A stretch of 49,179 nt of DNA from an uncultured Veillonellaceae bacterium (GTDB taxonomy: Bacteria > Bacillota > Negativicutes > Selenomonadales > Selenomonadaceae), in contig CACXCC010000137.1 in NCBI GenBank assembly GCA_902766015.1, positions 1-49,179 of the forward strand, written 5' to 3'. Made by a program: the position numbers and the translations under genes. Under the pieces are notes generated by a model, which saw only the letters and a list, made by a program, of their open reading frames with translations, was not told where the DNA came from and ran no database searches. How positions within the stretch are numbered: position 1 is the stretch's first letter; each line of letters begins with the position of its first letter. Positions 25,262 to 34,146 of this stretch are shown here, piece by piece.

Positions 25262-26635
25262 ATGCCGTTAACGGGGGAAGAGATTCGTAAACGGATTGAT
25301 AACGAGGGAATGATCGAGGGGATGCGCGCGGATCATATCCGCACGGCATCGTATGACGTGACGGCCGGGAATATCGCACAGACGTTTCGCCGCGTGCCGG
25401 GCGGCGTCGACCTGCGCCGTACGGATTCCGTGCGTTTGTCGGAGCGCGAGGTTGTCGTGGAGAAAAACGGATACCAGATGGTTCCGGGCGAATATATGCT
25501 GATCCGCTCGCAGGAACAGTTCCATTTGCCGAAGGATATGACGGCGTATCTGCGTCCGCGCGAGGTGTTCAACCGTCTCGGACTGCTCCTTCACGGTCAG
25601 CAGCTCGATCCGGGATTTTCGGGCTATGTCTATCTCGGCCTGACGAATGCGACGCCGAATATTATCGTTTTGACGCCGGGACTCTGCGTCGGCGAGATGG
25701 TCTTTGAGGAGACGTATACGCACCGCGAAGCGCCGGTTTTGACGTCAAATGCGGCGGATGAACCGAAACCGGCCGTTGAAACGGTGACGTCAAAATCGTC
25801 TGCATCCGCGGTTTCCAATGCCGTTTTGACGTCAAACGCGTCGGCTTCGGCGCAGGCGTCCGTTTCGACGTCCGCTTCGGTGCAGGCGGCTGTGAATGCG
25901 TTTGAAGCGAAAGCGGCTGCGGCAAAAGACGTAGCGGCTTCGGCAACGCCGGCGTTCTCTTTGACAGGGGAAAATGAACCGTCTGCTAAGGTAGGTTCTG
26001 TTACCGATGTTGACGTCAAATCGGACACGGCGGCTTTCGTTAAGACGGAACCGGTTGCCGAAACTGGAAAAGCCGCAAAAGAAACCGCGGACGTCAAGTC
26101 TGACACGACAAATTCCGTTAAGGACGAGCCGGTTCCCGGCGCAGGAAAGGAAACCGTTGACGTCAAACCGGAATCGGCAAAACCTGCCGCGAAACCGGAT
26201 GTCCCGTCAGCTCAGGACATCGAGGATAAAACGCTTCCGGGCATCCCGGTCGTTAAAAAAGCCGCTCCCGTCACCGAGGAAACCGTCGTGATCCCGTCCG
26301 TCCGTGAAACGTTGTTTTCGCCCAATAAGAAGGCGAAACCGGAGTCAAATGCCGACGATGAGAAAAAATCCTCCGCCCGCGGCCTGCAGGCCGAGCCGGT
26401 TTTCCCGATGAGCTCGCCGGAAAAATGGCCGGTTCGCCCGACGCCGAAGATGAGTACGCCGCACTCAGGCGGTCATATGCCGTCAGCCCCGGTGCCGCCG
26501 TCCGGACTCAAGAAGAAATCCGGGGCGAAACCCGCGGAGGACTCGTATGACGAAGAGCAGCAGAATAAGCCGCAGTCGCCGAAAGACAAGGTTTCGGGCT
26601 TCTTCCGCCGCTTTATTCAGGACGAAAAAGGTTAA
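25262..26635 (+). CDS. dCTP-deaminase-like domain with long low-complexity tail
   Basis: Residues 1-150 match the dCTP deaminase/dUTPase fold (ASYDVTAG, PGEYMLIRSQEQFHLP, LDPGFSGYVYLGLTN). Key positions are changed: the GRSSLAR motif reads LRPREVFNR (residues 97-105), and the catalytic Glu of the LEFYN-type motif is Gly126. It is therefore probably not a deaminase. Residues ~155-457 form an Ala/Ser/Thr/Lys/Pro/Glu-rich tail with repeated LTSN and VDVK words and a basic Pro-rich end. AGGAG is well placed for the ATG at 25262 and not for 25253. A TATAAT -10 lies at 25209. A structural or nucleotide-sensing role is possible. Confidence 0.75.
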   Translation: MPLTGEEIRKRIDNEGMIEGMRADHIRTASYDVTAGNIAQTFRRVPGGVDLRRTDSVRLSEREVVVEKNGYQMVPGEYMLIRSQEQFHLPKDMTAYLRPREVFNRLGLLLHGQQLDPGFSGYVYLGLTNATPNIIVLTPGLCVGEMVFEETYTHREAPVLTSNAADEPKPAVETVTSKSSASAVSNAVLTSNASASAQASVSTSASVQAAVNAFEAKAAAAKDVAASATPAFSLTGENEPSAKVGSVTDVDVKSDTAAFVKTEPVAETGKAAKETADVKSDTTNSVKDEPVPGAGKETVDVKPESAKPAAKPDVPSAQDIEDKTLPGIPVVKKAAPVTEETVVIPSVRETLFSPNKKAKPESNADDEKKSSARGLQAEPVFPMSSPEKWPVRPTPKMSTPHSGGHMPSAPVPPSGLKKKSGAKPAEDSYDEEQQNKPQSPKDKVSGFFRRFIQDEKG

Positions 26636-26728
26636 TGCTTGACTTTTAGACATTTTTCAGAATTCCCCGCTAGACTGATAGCATATTCGAAAGAAATGTA
26701 TTGATACAGATAAAGGAGAATGTCAAAA

Positions 26729-27343
26729 ATGCTGTTATTGATGCTTGTTTTGGGTGTCAATCTCGTCATCAGTTTCCTCAACGCGAGGAACGTCGGCCGT
26801 GTCTGGGCCGAAACGAAAGCTGTCGGAGGATGGATCCGCGTCCTCGCCTGGTGCGGCGCGATTCAGTCGGCGATCGGTTTTACGTATGTTTATGCTGTTG
26901 TTATCACGTACATTGCGGCTTCGGCGGGGTATTTGCCGCCGGAACTCGCGATGGTTCTGCTGAACCTCATTTACGTCATGATCGTTGTGCCGATGATCGG
27001 TACGGGTATCCTCATCACGATTCAGTCGTGGATCTCGTTCGCGCGCGAAAAATCGCTCGGCAATCTCGGCGCGGCGGGCTGGAATACGTTTGCGACGGCG
27101 TACAACACGTACAATGCCGTTCAGAGTTTCGGACCGGCACTTTCGAGTGTCACGGACAGTCTCGGCGGACTGTTTGACGGTGACGGGGACAGTGACAGTT
27201 CGGCGATGCGCGTCATCCTTCTTGCCGCCATCGTTCTGCTTGCCGGCATTATGACGACAGTCGTCATTGTCCGCCGCTATGAGGCGACGCTTCCGGTTTC
27301 CGAGGAACTTCGCCGCGGCACCCGCGATCTCGAGTATCGTTAA
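26729..27343 (+). CDS. Membrane protein of unknown function
   Basis: The ~204-residue product has hydrophobic segments at the N-terminus (LLLMLVLGVNLVISFL), around residues 40-65, around 75-100 and near 165-185 (VILLAAIVLLAGIMTTVVIV). A soluble Gly/Asp-rich loop (LFDGDGDSDSS) precedes the last one, and the C-terminal tail is charged. I do not recognise the family. AAGGAG favours the ATG at 26729 over one at 26720. It is a single gene with its own terminator, after the deaminase-like gene. Confidence 0.75.
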   Translation: MLLLMLVLGVNLVISFLNARNVGRVWAETKAVGGWIRVLAWCGAIQSAIGFTYVYAVVITYIAASAGYLPPELAMVLLNLIYVMIVVPMIGTGILITIQSWISFAREKSLGNLGAAGWNTFATAYNTYNAVQSFGPALSSVTDSLGGLFDGDGDSDSSAMRVILLAAIVLLAGIMTTVVIVRRYEATLPVSEELRRGTRDLEYR

Positions 27344-27350
27344 AAAGACG

Positions 27351-27383
27351 GAAGTCCCGCTTCGGCGGGGCTTCTTTTTTTTT
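27351..27383 (+). terminator. Terminator of the membrane protein gene
   Basis: GAAGTCCCGC, loop TTCG and the complementary GCGGGGCTTC are followed by nine T residues. Confidence 0.9.
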
Positions 27384-27479
27384 GCGGAACGGGCGTATGC
27401 AAGAAACGTAGCGCCGCCGCGCACTCTGTTGTATAATGGTAGCCGAAATATCGTTTGCTAGTTTTAAGGGGGATTTACT

Positions 27480-28136
27480 TTGCAGAGACCGGATGCATTC
27501 CTGTTTGACATGGACGGCGTCATCCTCGACAGCGAACCGATTCATTCGCGCGTCAAAATGGATACGTTTCATCATTTCGGGCTGACGTTTGACGAGAACC
27601 GTCTCGTTCACTATATGGGGCGGACGAGCGAAGTCATTTTCGGCGAAGCGATCGAGGCGCAGCACCGTACAGATCTGACGCTCAAGGAAGTCGTCGATTA
27701 TAAACACGATCGTTATCTCGAAGTCCTGCACAGCGGCGTCATTGACACCGTGCCGGGTTCGCTTGAACTCATCCGCACGCTTCATGAGGCGGGGATCCCG
27801 CTCGCGCTCGCGACGTCGTCGTGGGAAGTCGTGATGAATATCGTACTCGACCGGCTCGATCTGCGCCCGTTCTTCACATCGGTTCTCTCCGGCAGCCAAC
27901 TCCCCGAAAGCAAGCCGAATCCCGCGATCTATACGATCTCGGCAGATCGTCTCGGCGTCAAACCGGAGCGCTGCATCGTCGTCGAGGACGCGGAAACGGG
28001 CATCCTCGCGGCAAAACGCGCCGGGGCGTTCTGCGTCGCGTTCCGTAATCCGCATTCGGGAGCGCAGGATCTCTCGCTCGCCGACACAGTTGTTGACGAT
28101 CTCGCGGAGATCCCGAAACTCATCGGCATCCGCTGA
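27480..28136 (+). CDS. HAD-superfamily hydrolase, beta-phosphoglucomutase-like
   Basis: A 218-residue subfamily IA HAD phosphatase or phosphomutase. Motif I is FDMDGVILDSEP, motif II ALATSS, the motif III lysine is in SKPNPAIY, and motif IV is VVEDAETGI. The cap lies between motifs I and II. The start is TTG at 27480 behind AAGGGGG. TATAAT at 27432-27437 is a likely -10. The substrate is probably a sugar phosphate but is not resolved; the neighbouring galM supports a sugar role weakly. Confidence 0.88.
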   Translation: MQRPDAFLFDMDGVILDSEPIHSRVKMDTFHHFGLTFDENRLVHYMGRTSEVIFGEAIEAQHRTDLTLKEVVDYKHDRYLEVLHSGVIDTVPGSLELIRTLHEAGIPLALATSSWEVVMNIVLDRLDLRPFFTSVLSGSQLPESKPNPAIYTISADRLGVKPERCIVVEDAETGILAAKRAGAFCVAFRNPHSGAQDLSLADTVVDDLAEIPKLIGIR

Positions 28137-28280
28137 TACGGAGCGTTCGGAGTCCGTATTTGCCGTCAATGTGCCGGGCGGTGCGGCCAGGTCATTCGCT
28201 GACATGCCCGCTTTGGAAACCGTCGGAGAAGCGCGACAAATCGACGAAAATGCGGTATAATAAACCTGATTAAGCCTGAA

Positions 28281-28328
28281 ACCGGCAGAACGGAAAAAGT
28301 AAACGCTTTCCCCGTGCTTCCTGCCGGT
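28281..28328 (+). promoter_or_regulatory. Hairpin in the galM leader
   Basis: ACCGGCAG (28281-28288) pairs with CTGCCGGT (28321-28328), and inside them ACGG/CCGT and AAAG/CTTT also pair. It lies between a TATAAT -10 (28256-28261) and the galM ribosome-binding site, so it would form at the 5' end of the message. No T-run follows, so it is not a terminator. Confidence 0.4.
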
Positions 28329-28359
28329 TCGTTTCGGAGATTTCTGGAGGGATACGGTT

Positions 28360-29430
28360 ATGACAGCAATCAAAAAAGAAGATTTCGGCAAAATGAGCGA
28401 CGGCAGCAGCGTCGATCTCTATACGCTGACCAATGCACAGGGCACGGAAGTTCAGATTACGAACTACGGCGCCCGTCTCGTCAGCTGGCGTGTCAAAGAC
28501 AAGGACGGCAAAGTCGTTGACATCCTGCTCGGGTATAAAGATGCTCCGTCGTACGAAAAAGATACGGCAAGTTTCGGCGCCCTCGTCGGACGCCATGCCA
28601 ATCGTATTGCGGGCGGCAAAATCCTCATCAACGGCAAAGAATACCAGCTCGAACTCAACACGGGCTCCAAGAAACAGAACCACATCCACGGCGGTGTCAA
28701 AGGCTTCCATTATCATATCTGGGATGCCGAGGAAACGCCGGAGGGCGTTAAGCTGACGTATCACAGCAAAGACGGCGAAGGCGGCTATCCGGGCAATATG
28801 ACGGTAAGCGTCCTTTATTCGCTGTCGGATGACAACAAATTGACGCTCGATTATACGGCCGTATCCGACAAAGATACGATCTGCAACCTCACGAACCATG
28901 CGTACTTCAACCTTGACGGCTACGCATCGGGCTCCGTTCTCGACCAGAAAATCCAGCTTTTCTCGGATCTTTACACGTGGGCAGACAGCGAGTCTCTGCC
29001 GGACGGGCGCATTCTTTCCGTCGAGGGCACGCCGATGGATCTGCGCAATTTGACGCGGATCGGCGAGCATATTGACGATGACTTTGACCAGCTCAATTTC
29101 GGACGCGGCTACGATCACAACTGGGTCATCCGCAAAGAACCGCTGGTTGACGGCCTCAAAAAAGCCGCTCACGCCGAATCGGACAAAACGGGTCTGACGC
29201 TGACCTGCTATACGACGCAGCCGGGTGTTCAGTTCTATACGGCAAATTGGCTCAAAGGTGATCAGGAAGGCGGAAAAGGCGGCGCAACGTTCCCGATGCG
29301 CAGTGCATTCTGCCTCGAAACGCAGTTCTATCCGAACTCCCCGGCCAACCCGAACTTCCCGCAGCCGCTCCTCAAGGCCGGCGATACGTGGAAAGCAAAA
29401 ACGGTTTATCAGGTCGGACTGCAGGACTGA
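28360..29430 (+). CDS. galM: Aldose 1-epimerase (galactose mutarotase)
   Basis: A 356-residue cytoplasmic GalM-type mutarotase interconverting alpha and beta hexoses. The catalytic histidine region is LTNHAYFNLDG, the second histidine lies in GYDHNWVI, and the catalytic Glu is in LETQFYPNSPANPNFP, close to the family signature. HIHGGVKGFHYHIWD is also typical. The ATG follows GGAGGG. It probably forms one unit with the dehydrogenase 26 bases downstream. Confidence 0.95.
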   Translation: MTAIKKEDFGKMSDGSSVDLYTLTNAQGTEVQITNYGARLVSWRVKDKDGKVVDILLGYKDAPSYEKDTASFGALVGRHANRIAGGKILINGKEYQLELNTGSKKQNHIHGGVKGFHYHIWDAEETPEGVKLTYHSKDGEGGYPGNMTVSVLYSLSDDNKLTLDYTAVSDKDTICNLTNHAYFNLDGYASGSVLDQKIQLFSDLYTWADSESLPDGRILSVEGTPMDLRNLTRIGEHIDDDFDQLNFGRGYDHNWVIRKEPLVDGLKKAAHAESDKTGLTLTCYTTQPGVQFYTANWLKGDQEGGKGGATFPMRSAFCLETQFYPNSPANPNFPQPLLKAGDTWKAKTVYQVGLQD

Positions 29431-29455
29431 CAGAACATCTCAGGAGGGCTGACTT

Positions 29456-30547
29456 ATGCAAGGCAGGTATACGGTAACGACGCCGAACTACACGATCGGC
29501 GCAGAAGCATATGAGAAAATCCGCGAGGTCTGCCCGCGTTACGGCAAGACGATCGTTGTCATCGGCGGACGCCGCGGCATCGAAGCGGCGCAGGAAAAGA
29601 TGATCAAAGCCGTCGAGGGCGTCGGCATGGAGTTTACCGGCTTTATCAACGGCGGCGGACTCACGACGTACGAGACCATTGACGTCATTTCCCGCGACCC
29701 GGCCGTCGAAGAAGCGGACATTGTCTTTGCCGTCGGAGGCGGCAGGGCCATGGATACGGCAAAAATTGTCGCCGACCGTCTGCATAAGCCGTACTTTACG
29801 CTGCCGACTGTTGCAGGGAGCTGCTCAGCCTGCTCGCGTATCGCGACGATCTATACGCCGGACGGGAAATTCCTCGAATATGCAAGCGCGGAAATGCCGC
29901 CGGTGCATGTTTTCCTTTGCAGCCGCATTTTGTCCTCGGCTCCGTCCGAATTCCTGTTGCGCGGGATCGGCGATACGATGGCGAAATGCTACGAAGCGCA
30001 GATCGCGGCGCGCGGTCAGAAACTGACACACCGCGACGGTATCGGCGTCGCGCTTGCGGGCCGCTGTGCCGGACCGATCTATGAATTCGGTGCACAGGCG
30101 ATCGAGGATAATAAAAACCACCGCGTCACGGATGCGTTTGAAGAAGTCGCGCTCGCCGTCATCATGACGAGCGGCCTCGTGTCAAACTTTGCCGCGCCGG
30201 AATATCACGGGCAGATCGCCCATGCTGTGTTCGCCGAACTCGCGACACTCCCGGAAAACGAACGCTGCAGTCATCACGGCGGGCTCGCCGCATACGGCAT
30301 CCTGCTTCTCCTGCTCTGCGACAAACAGCAGGAGGAGTTCGAACGGTTCTACGCGTTCTGTGAAACAGTCGGACTGCCGACCTGCCGTCAGGATATCGGG
30401 GCAAGCGAAGAAGAAATCCGCCGCGTGTTCCGCCTCGCCGTGCAAAAACAGAACAGCCAGCCTCTGCCGTACAAGGTCACGCAGAAAATGCTGAACGGTG
30501 CGGCCGAAGAGCTCGAAGCATATCATCAAAAGAAACATCAGGCCTGA
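29456..30547 (+). CDS. Iron-type alcohol dehydrogenase, glycerol-dehydrogenase-like
   Basis: A 363-residue GldA-like member of the metal-dependent dehydrogenase superfamily. The NAD-binding GGGRAMDTAK is present. Metal ligands are Asp in GIGDTMAK and His in QIAHAVF and SHHGGLAAYG. GldA oxidises glycerol to dihydroxyacetone, but related proteins reduce other keto compounds, so the substrate is open. GGAGG precedes the ATG. It directly follows galM and ends at a strong terminator. Confidence 0.85.
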   Translation: MQGRYTVTTPNYTIGAEAYEKIREVCPRYGKTIVVIGGRRGIEAAQEKMIKAVEGVGMEFTGFINGGGLTTYETIDVISRDPAVEEADIVFAVGGGRAMDTAKIVADRLHKPYFTLPTVAGSCSACSRIATIYTPDGKFLEYASAEMPPVHVFLCSRILSSAPSEFLLRGIGDTMAKCYEAQIAARGQKLTHRDGIGVALAGRCAGPIYEFGAQAIEDNKNHRVTDAFEEVALAVIMTSGLVSNFAAPEYHGQIAHAVFAELATLPENERCSHHGGLAAYGILLLLLCDKQQEEFERFYAFCETVGLPTCRQDIGASEEEIRRVFRLAVQKQNSQPLPYKVTQKMLNGAAEELEAYHQKKHQA

Positions 30548-30560
30548 CGTGTCAGACCGT

Positions 30561-30593
30561 AAACGGACAGCAGGCCATCTGCTGCCCGTTTTT
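30561..30593 (+). terminator. Terminator after the dehydrogenase gene
   Basis: AAACGG-CAGCAG pairs with CTGCTG-CCGTTT and is followed by TTTC. Confidence 0.8.
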
Positions 30594-30618
30594 CTATATT
30601 GTATTCACATAGAAACTA

Positions 30619-30647
30619 TAGACATTTTGTATGGAAGAGTTTACAAT
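30619..30647 (+). promoter_or_regulatory. Promoter of sucCD
   Basis: TAGACA (30619-30624) and TACAAT (30642-30647) with a 17-base spacer, about 95 bases before sucC. Confidence 0.65.
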
Positions 30648-30741
30648 GGGAGTATCGTTTGGCACTACAGACGAAACAACACGGAAGTTTATTTGTTTAC
30701 CGAGCACATCTGTGCGTCAATTGTGATAAGGAGTGGGTGGA

Positions 30742-31941
30742 ATGAATATCCATGAATATCAGAGCAAGGCGGTGCTGCGCTCATACGGTGTGACGGTCCC
30801 GGAAGGGAAGCCGGCGTTTTCTGTGGAGGAAGCCGTCAAAAACGCGGCGGAAATCCCGGGTGACGTCAAAGTCGTCAAAGCTCAGATCCATGCCGGCGGA
30901 CGAGGCAAAGCGGGCGGTGTCAAACTCTCGCATTCGCCGGAGGAAGTGCGCGCCTACGCACAGGAACTCCTCGGCAAAATCCTCGTGACGAAACAGACGG
31001 GCCCTGCGGGCAAGCAGGTCAACCGTCTGCTCATCGAAGCGGGTTCGCATATCCGCAAGGAATATTACCTGTCCTTTGTCATTGACCGTCAAACGGCCTG
31101 TGTCGTCATGATGGGCTCGGAGGAAGGCGGCATGGAGATCGAACAGGTCGCGGCCGAAACACCGGAAAAGATCATCAAAGAATACATTGACCCCGCGGTC
31201 GGACTTTTGCCGTTCCAGGCAAGCCGCATGGCGTATGCGCTTCATTTCCCGGCGGAATGCATCCGCAAAGCGGAAAAGCTCATGATGTGCCTCTATAATG
31301 CCTTTGTCGGTGAGGACTGCTCGCTCGCGGAGATCAATCCGCTCGTTACGACGGAGGAAGGCGACGTCGTCGCGCTTGACGCGAAGCTTAATTTTGACGA
31401 CAGCGCATTGTTCCGCCATCCGGAGATCACGGAGCTCCGTGACGCGAGCGAGGAAGATCCGAAGGAAAGCGCCGCGGCGGCTGCGGGACTCAACTATGTC
31501 AATCTCGGCGGCGATGTCGCCTGCATGGTCAACGGTGCCGGACTCGCGATGGCAACGGTTGACATGATAAAATTTTACGGCGGCGAACCCGCGAACTTCC
31601 TTGACGTCGGCGGTGACTCGACGCCGGAAAAAATCGCGACGGCATTCCGTATTATGCTCGCGGGCGGCCAGGCGAAAGGCATTTTCGTCAATATTTTCGG
31701 CGGCATCAACAAATGCGACCTCGTCGCGCAGGGCATTGTCGATGCGGCGAAGATGGTTTCGGAAGACGGTCATTCGTTGCCGGTTCCCGTTGTTGTCCGC
31801 CTCGAAGGAACGAACGTCGAACGCGGCCGTGAAATCCTGAAGGAAACGCCGATCGCCAACGTCATTATGGCGCCGACGATGGAAGGCGGCGCCGAGACAA
31901 TCGTAAATCTCGTTCACGCGGCAGAGAAACAGGAAGGCTGA
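30742..31941 (+). CDS. sucC: Succinyl-CoA synthetase beta subunit (ADP-forming type)
   Basis: A 399-residue ATP-grasp subunit. It starts [17 protein letters not shown], the family's typical opening. The nucleotide-binding region has [15 protein letters not shown], metal ligands lie in LAEINPLV and [10 protein letters not shown], and the C-terminal CoA-ligase part has [16 protein letters not shown] is well placed for the ATG at 30742. It works with SucD to interconvert succinyl-CoA and succinate with ATP. No other TCA-cycle gene is nearby. Confidence 0.96.
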   Translation: MNIHEYQSKAVLRSYGVTVPEGKPAFSVEEAVKNAAEIPGDVKVVKAQIHAGGRGKAGGVKLSHSPEEVRAYAQELLGKILVTKQTGPAGKQVNRLLIEAGSHIRKEYYLSFVIDRQTACVVMMGSEEGGMEIEQVAAETPEKIIKEYIDPAVGLLPFQASRMAYALHFPAECIRKAEKLMMCLYNAFVGEDCSLAEINPLVTTEEGDVVALDAKLNFDDSALFRHPEITELRDASEEDPKESAAAAAGLNYVNLGGDVACMVNGAGLAMATVDMIKFYGGEPANFLDVGGDSTPEKIATAFRIMLAGGQAKGIFVNIFGGINKCDLVAQGIVDAAKMVSEDGHSLPVPVVVRLEGTNVERGREILKETPIANVIMAPTMEGGAETIVNLVHAAEKQEG

Positions 31942-31952
31942 GGTGGATCAAC

Positions 31953-32855
31953 ATGGGTATTTTCGTTGGTAAAGAGACAAAAGTCATCGTACAGGGGATT
32001 ACCGGCAAGGCAGCCCGTTTTCATACAAAACAGATGATCGAGTACGGCACGCAGATTGTCGCCGGCGTTACGCCGGGCAAGGCCGGACAGGAAGTCGAAG
32101 GCGTTCCCGTTTTCAATACGGTTCGTGACGCGAAGGAAGCGACGGGCGCGAATGCATCGGTCATTTTTGTACCGGCGCGTTTTGCCGCTGACGCGATCAT
32201 GGAAGCCGCCGACGCGGAACTCGGCGTTGTCGTCTGCATTTCCGAGCATGTACCGGTTCTTGACATGATCAAGGTCCGCCGTTATCTCGAAGGCAAGAAG
32301 ACGCAGCTCATCGGGCCGAACTGCCCGGGCATTTTGACCGTCGACGAGGCGAAACTCGGTATTATCCCGGGATATATCCACCGCAAAGGTCATGTCGGTG
32401 TCATTTCCCGCTCCGGGACATTGACGTATGAAGCGACGTTCCAGCTCACGGCGGCGGGAATCGGCCAGACAACGGCGATCGGTATCGGCGGCGACCCGGT
32501 CAAAGGAACGGATTTCCTTGACGCGCTGAAACAGTTCAATGACGATCCCGATACGTATGCCGTCCTCATGATCGGTGAAATCGGCGGCAATGCCGAGGAA
32601 GACGCGGCCAAATGGATCGCGGCGAATATGAAAAAACCGGTTGCGGCGTTTATCGCGGGACGTCAGGCTCCTCCGGGCAAACGTATGGGTCATGCGGGTG
32701 CGATTATCGCGGGCGGCAAAGGCACGGCGGCCGATAAAATCAAGGCGCTCAACGCCGTCGGCATCGAAGTGGCCGATACGGTTGCCCAGATCGGCGAAAC
32801 CGTTGTCCGCACGCTGAAGAAAGCCGGCATTTACGATGCTTGCCATACCTGCTGA
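31953..32855 (+). CDS. sucD: Succinyl-CoA synthetase alpha subunit
   Basis: A 300-residue CoA-binding subunit. [14 protein letters not shown] is the CoA-binding start, [15 protein letters not shown] and [10 protein letters not shown] are family segments, and the phosphorylated histidine is His247 in [12 protein letters not shown]. The ATG at 31953 follows GAGGTGG 11 bases after sucC, so the two subunits are co-expressed. Confidence 0.97.
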   Translation: MGIFVGKETKVIVQGITGKAARFHTKQMIEYGTQIVAGVTPGKAGQEVEGVPVFNTVRDAKEATGANASVIFVPARFAADAIMEAADAELGVVVCISEHVPVLDMIKVRRYLEGKKTQLIGPNCPGILTVDEAKLGIIPGYIHRKGHVGVISRSGTLTYEATFQLTAAGIGQTTAIGIGGDPVKGTDFLDALKQFNDDPDTYAVLMIGEIGGNAEEDAAKWIAANMKKPVAAFIAGRQAPPGKRMGHAGAIIAGGKGTAADKIKALNAVGIEVADTVAQIGETVVRTLKKAGIYDACHTC

Positions 32856-33024
32856 ACCTGCGTTCGTTTTTCGGCAAAATCTCCGCTCGAACGGTTGTAT
32901 TCCCGTGCAAATTAGTATAATATAGTATCCGAATCTGCGAAGCAAAACCAAAAACAGGTTTTCTTCATCTTTGCTTGTTACACTCATCTGAGGGATTCAG
33001 TCTTTTGGAAGGAGATCTATTATA

Positions 33025-34077
33025 ATGTTTGGAATGTCAATGGATATCGGGATTGACCTCGGCACGGCGAATGTGCTCGTTTATGTCAAAGGCAAGGGCA
33101 TTGTCCTGCGCGAGCCGTCTGTTGTCGCGGTTGATAAAGATACAAATCAGGTTCTTGCGATCGGCGAGGAAGCGCGCCGTATGATCGGCCGTACGCCGGG
33201 AAATATCGTTGCGATTCGTCCGCTGCGCGAAGGCGTTATTGCGGATTATGATATTACGGAAAGTATGCTGCGTCATTTCATCGAAAAGGTTGTCGGACGC
33301 AGTTTCGTGTTCCGCCCGCGTGTTATCATCTGCATCCCGACCGGGGCAACGATGGTAGAACAGCGCGCCGTACAGGAAGCGGCGGAACAGGCAGGAGCAC
33401 GTCATGCCCAGCTCATCGAGGAGCCGCTCGCAGCAGCGATGGGGGCGGGACTTGACATCGCGGAGCCGTGCGGTTCGATGGTCGTTGACATCGGCGGCGG
33501 AACGACGGATGTTGCCGTCATCAGTCTCGGCGGCATCGTCACGAGTGCAAGCCTGCGTATCGCGGGTGACAAGTTTGACTCGGATATCATCGCGTATGTC
33601 AAACGCGAGTTCAACATGATGATCGGCGAGCGCACGGCAGAAGACATCAAAATGCGTGTCGGTGCGGCTTATCCGGAAGCGCGCGATGAATCGATGGAGA
33701 TCCGCGGACGCGATCTGCTCTCCGGCCTGCCGAAAACGGTGACGATTACGACGGCGCAGGCTGCCGAAGCCGTCAAATTGTCGGTTGAGAGCATTCTCGA
33801 AGCCGTCAAAAAGGTCCTCGAGGATACGCCGCCGGAACTGTCGGCCGATATTATGGACCGCGGGATTATCCTGACGGGCGGCGGATCGATGCTCTACGGA
33901 CTCGACGAACTGATTCGTCGGGGCACGGAGATCCCGACGGCGCTCGCGGATGATCCGCTTTCCTGCGTCGCGGAAGGCTGCGGCAAGGCGCTCGACTCCT
34001 TCGCCCATTTCCACGGACGCTCGGTTGACGTGGGCGGACGTCATAAGGATCGCAAACAGGATAAGAAATCGAAATAA
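33025..34077 (+). CDS. mreB: MreB/Mbl-type rod-shape-determining actin homologue
   Basis: A 350-residue MreB-family protein that polymerises under the membrane and steers cell-wall synthesis. Nucleotide-binding motifs are DIGIDLGTANVLVY, DIGGGTTDVAV and ILTGGGSMLYG. The ATG follows AAGGAG, and TATAAT (32916-32921) is a likely -10. mreC and mreD are not adjacent, and murA lies close by. That is reminiscent of mbl in Bacillus, so this may be the Mbl paralogue rather than MreB itself. The C-terminal tail is Lys/Asp-rich. Confidence 0.93.
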   Translation: MFGMSMDIGIDLGTANVLVYVKGKGIVLREPSVVAVDKDTNQVLAIGEEARRMIGRTPGNIVAIRPLREGVIADYDITESMLRHFIEKVVGRSFVFRPRVIICIPTGATMVEQRAVQEAAEQAGARHAQLIEEPLAAAMGAGLDIAEPCGSMVVDIGGGTTDVAVISLGGIVTSASLRIAGDKFDSDIIAYVKREFNMMIGERTAEDIKMRVGAAYPEARDESMEIRGRDLLSGLPKTVTITTAQAAEAVKLSVESILEAVKKVLEDTPPELSADIMDRGIILTGGGSMLYGLDELIRRGTEIPTALADDPLSCVAEGCGKALDSFAHFHGRSVDVGGRHKDRKQDKKSK

Positions 34078-34098
34078 CCATAAGCTAAAACTACGGAA

Positions 34099-34127
34099 GG
34101 GCTCCCCGAGGCGGGGGCTTTTCTTTT
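34099..34127 (+). terminator. Terminator after the mreB-like gene
   Basis: GGGCTCCCC and GGGGGCTTTTC form a GC-rich stem followed by TTTTT. It ends just before the ribosome-binding site of the next gene, so part of the transcription may read through. Confidence 0.7.
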
Positions 34128-34146
34128 TGGAAGGCGGTGTACTTCG

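Noticed and set aside
25630-26166. Minus-strand frame with repeated DVKT words across the deaminase-like tail
   Set aside because: The repeats arise because TGACGTCA is a palindrome and reads similarly on both strands; no start signals support it.
30742-32855. Malate-CoA ligase instead of succinyl-CoA synthetase
   Set aside because: Considered because no other TCA genes are near, but the subunit openings and histidine motif match SucC/SucD; nothing in the sequence favours the alternative.
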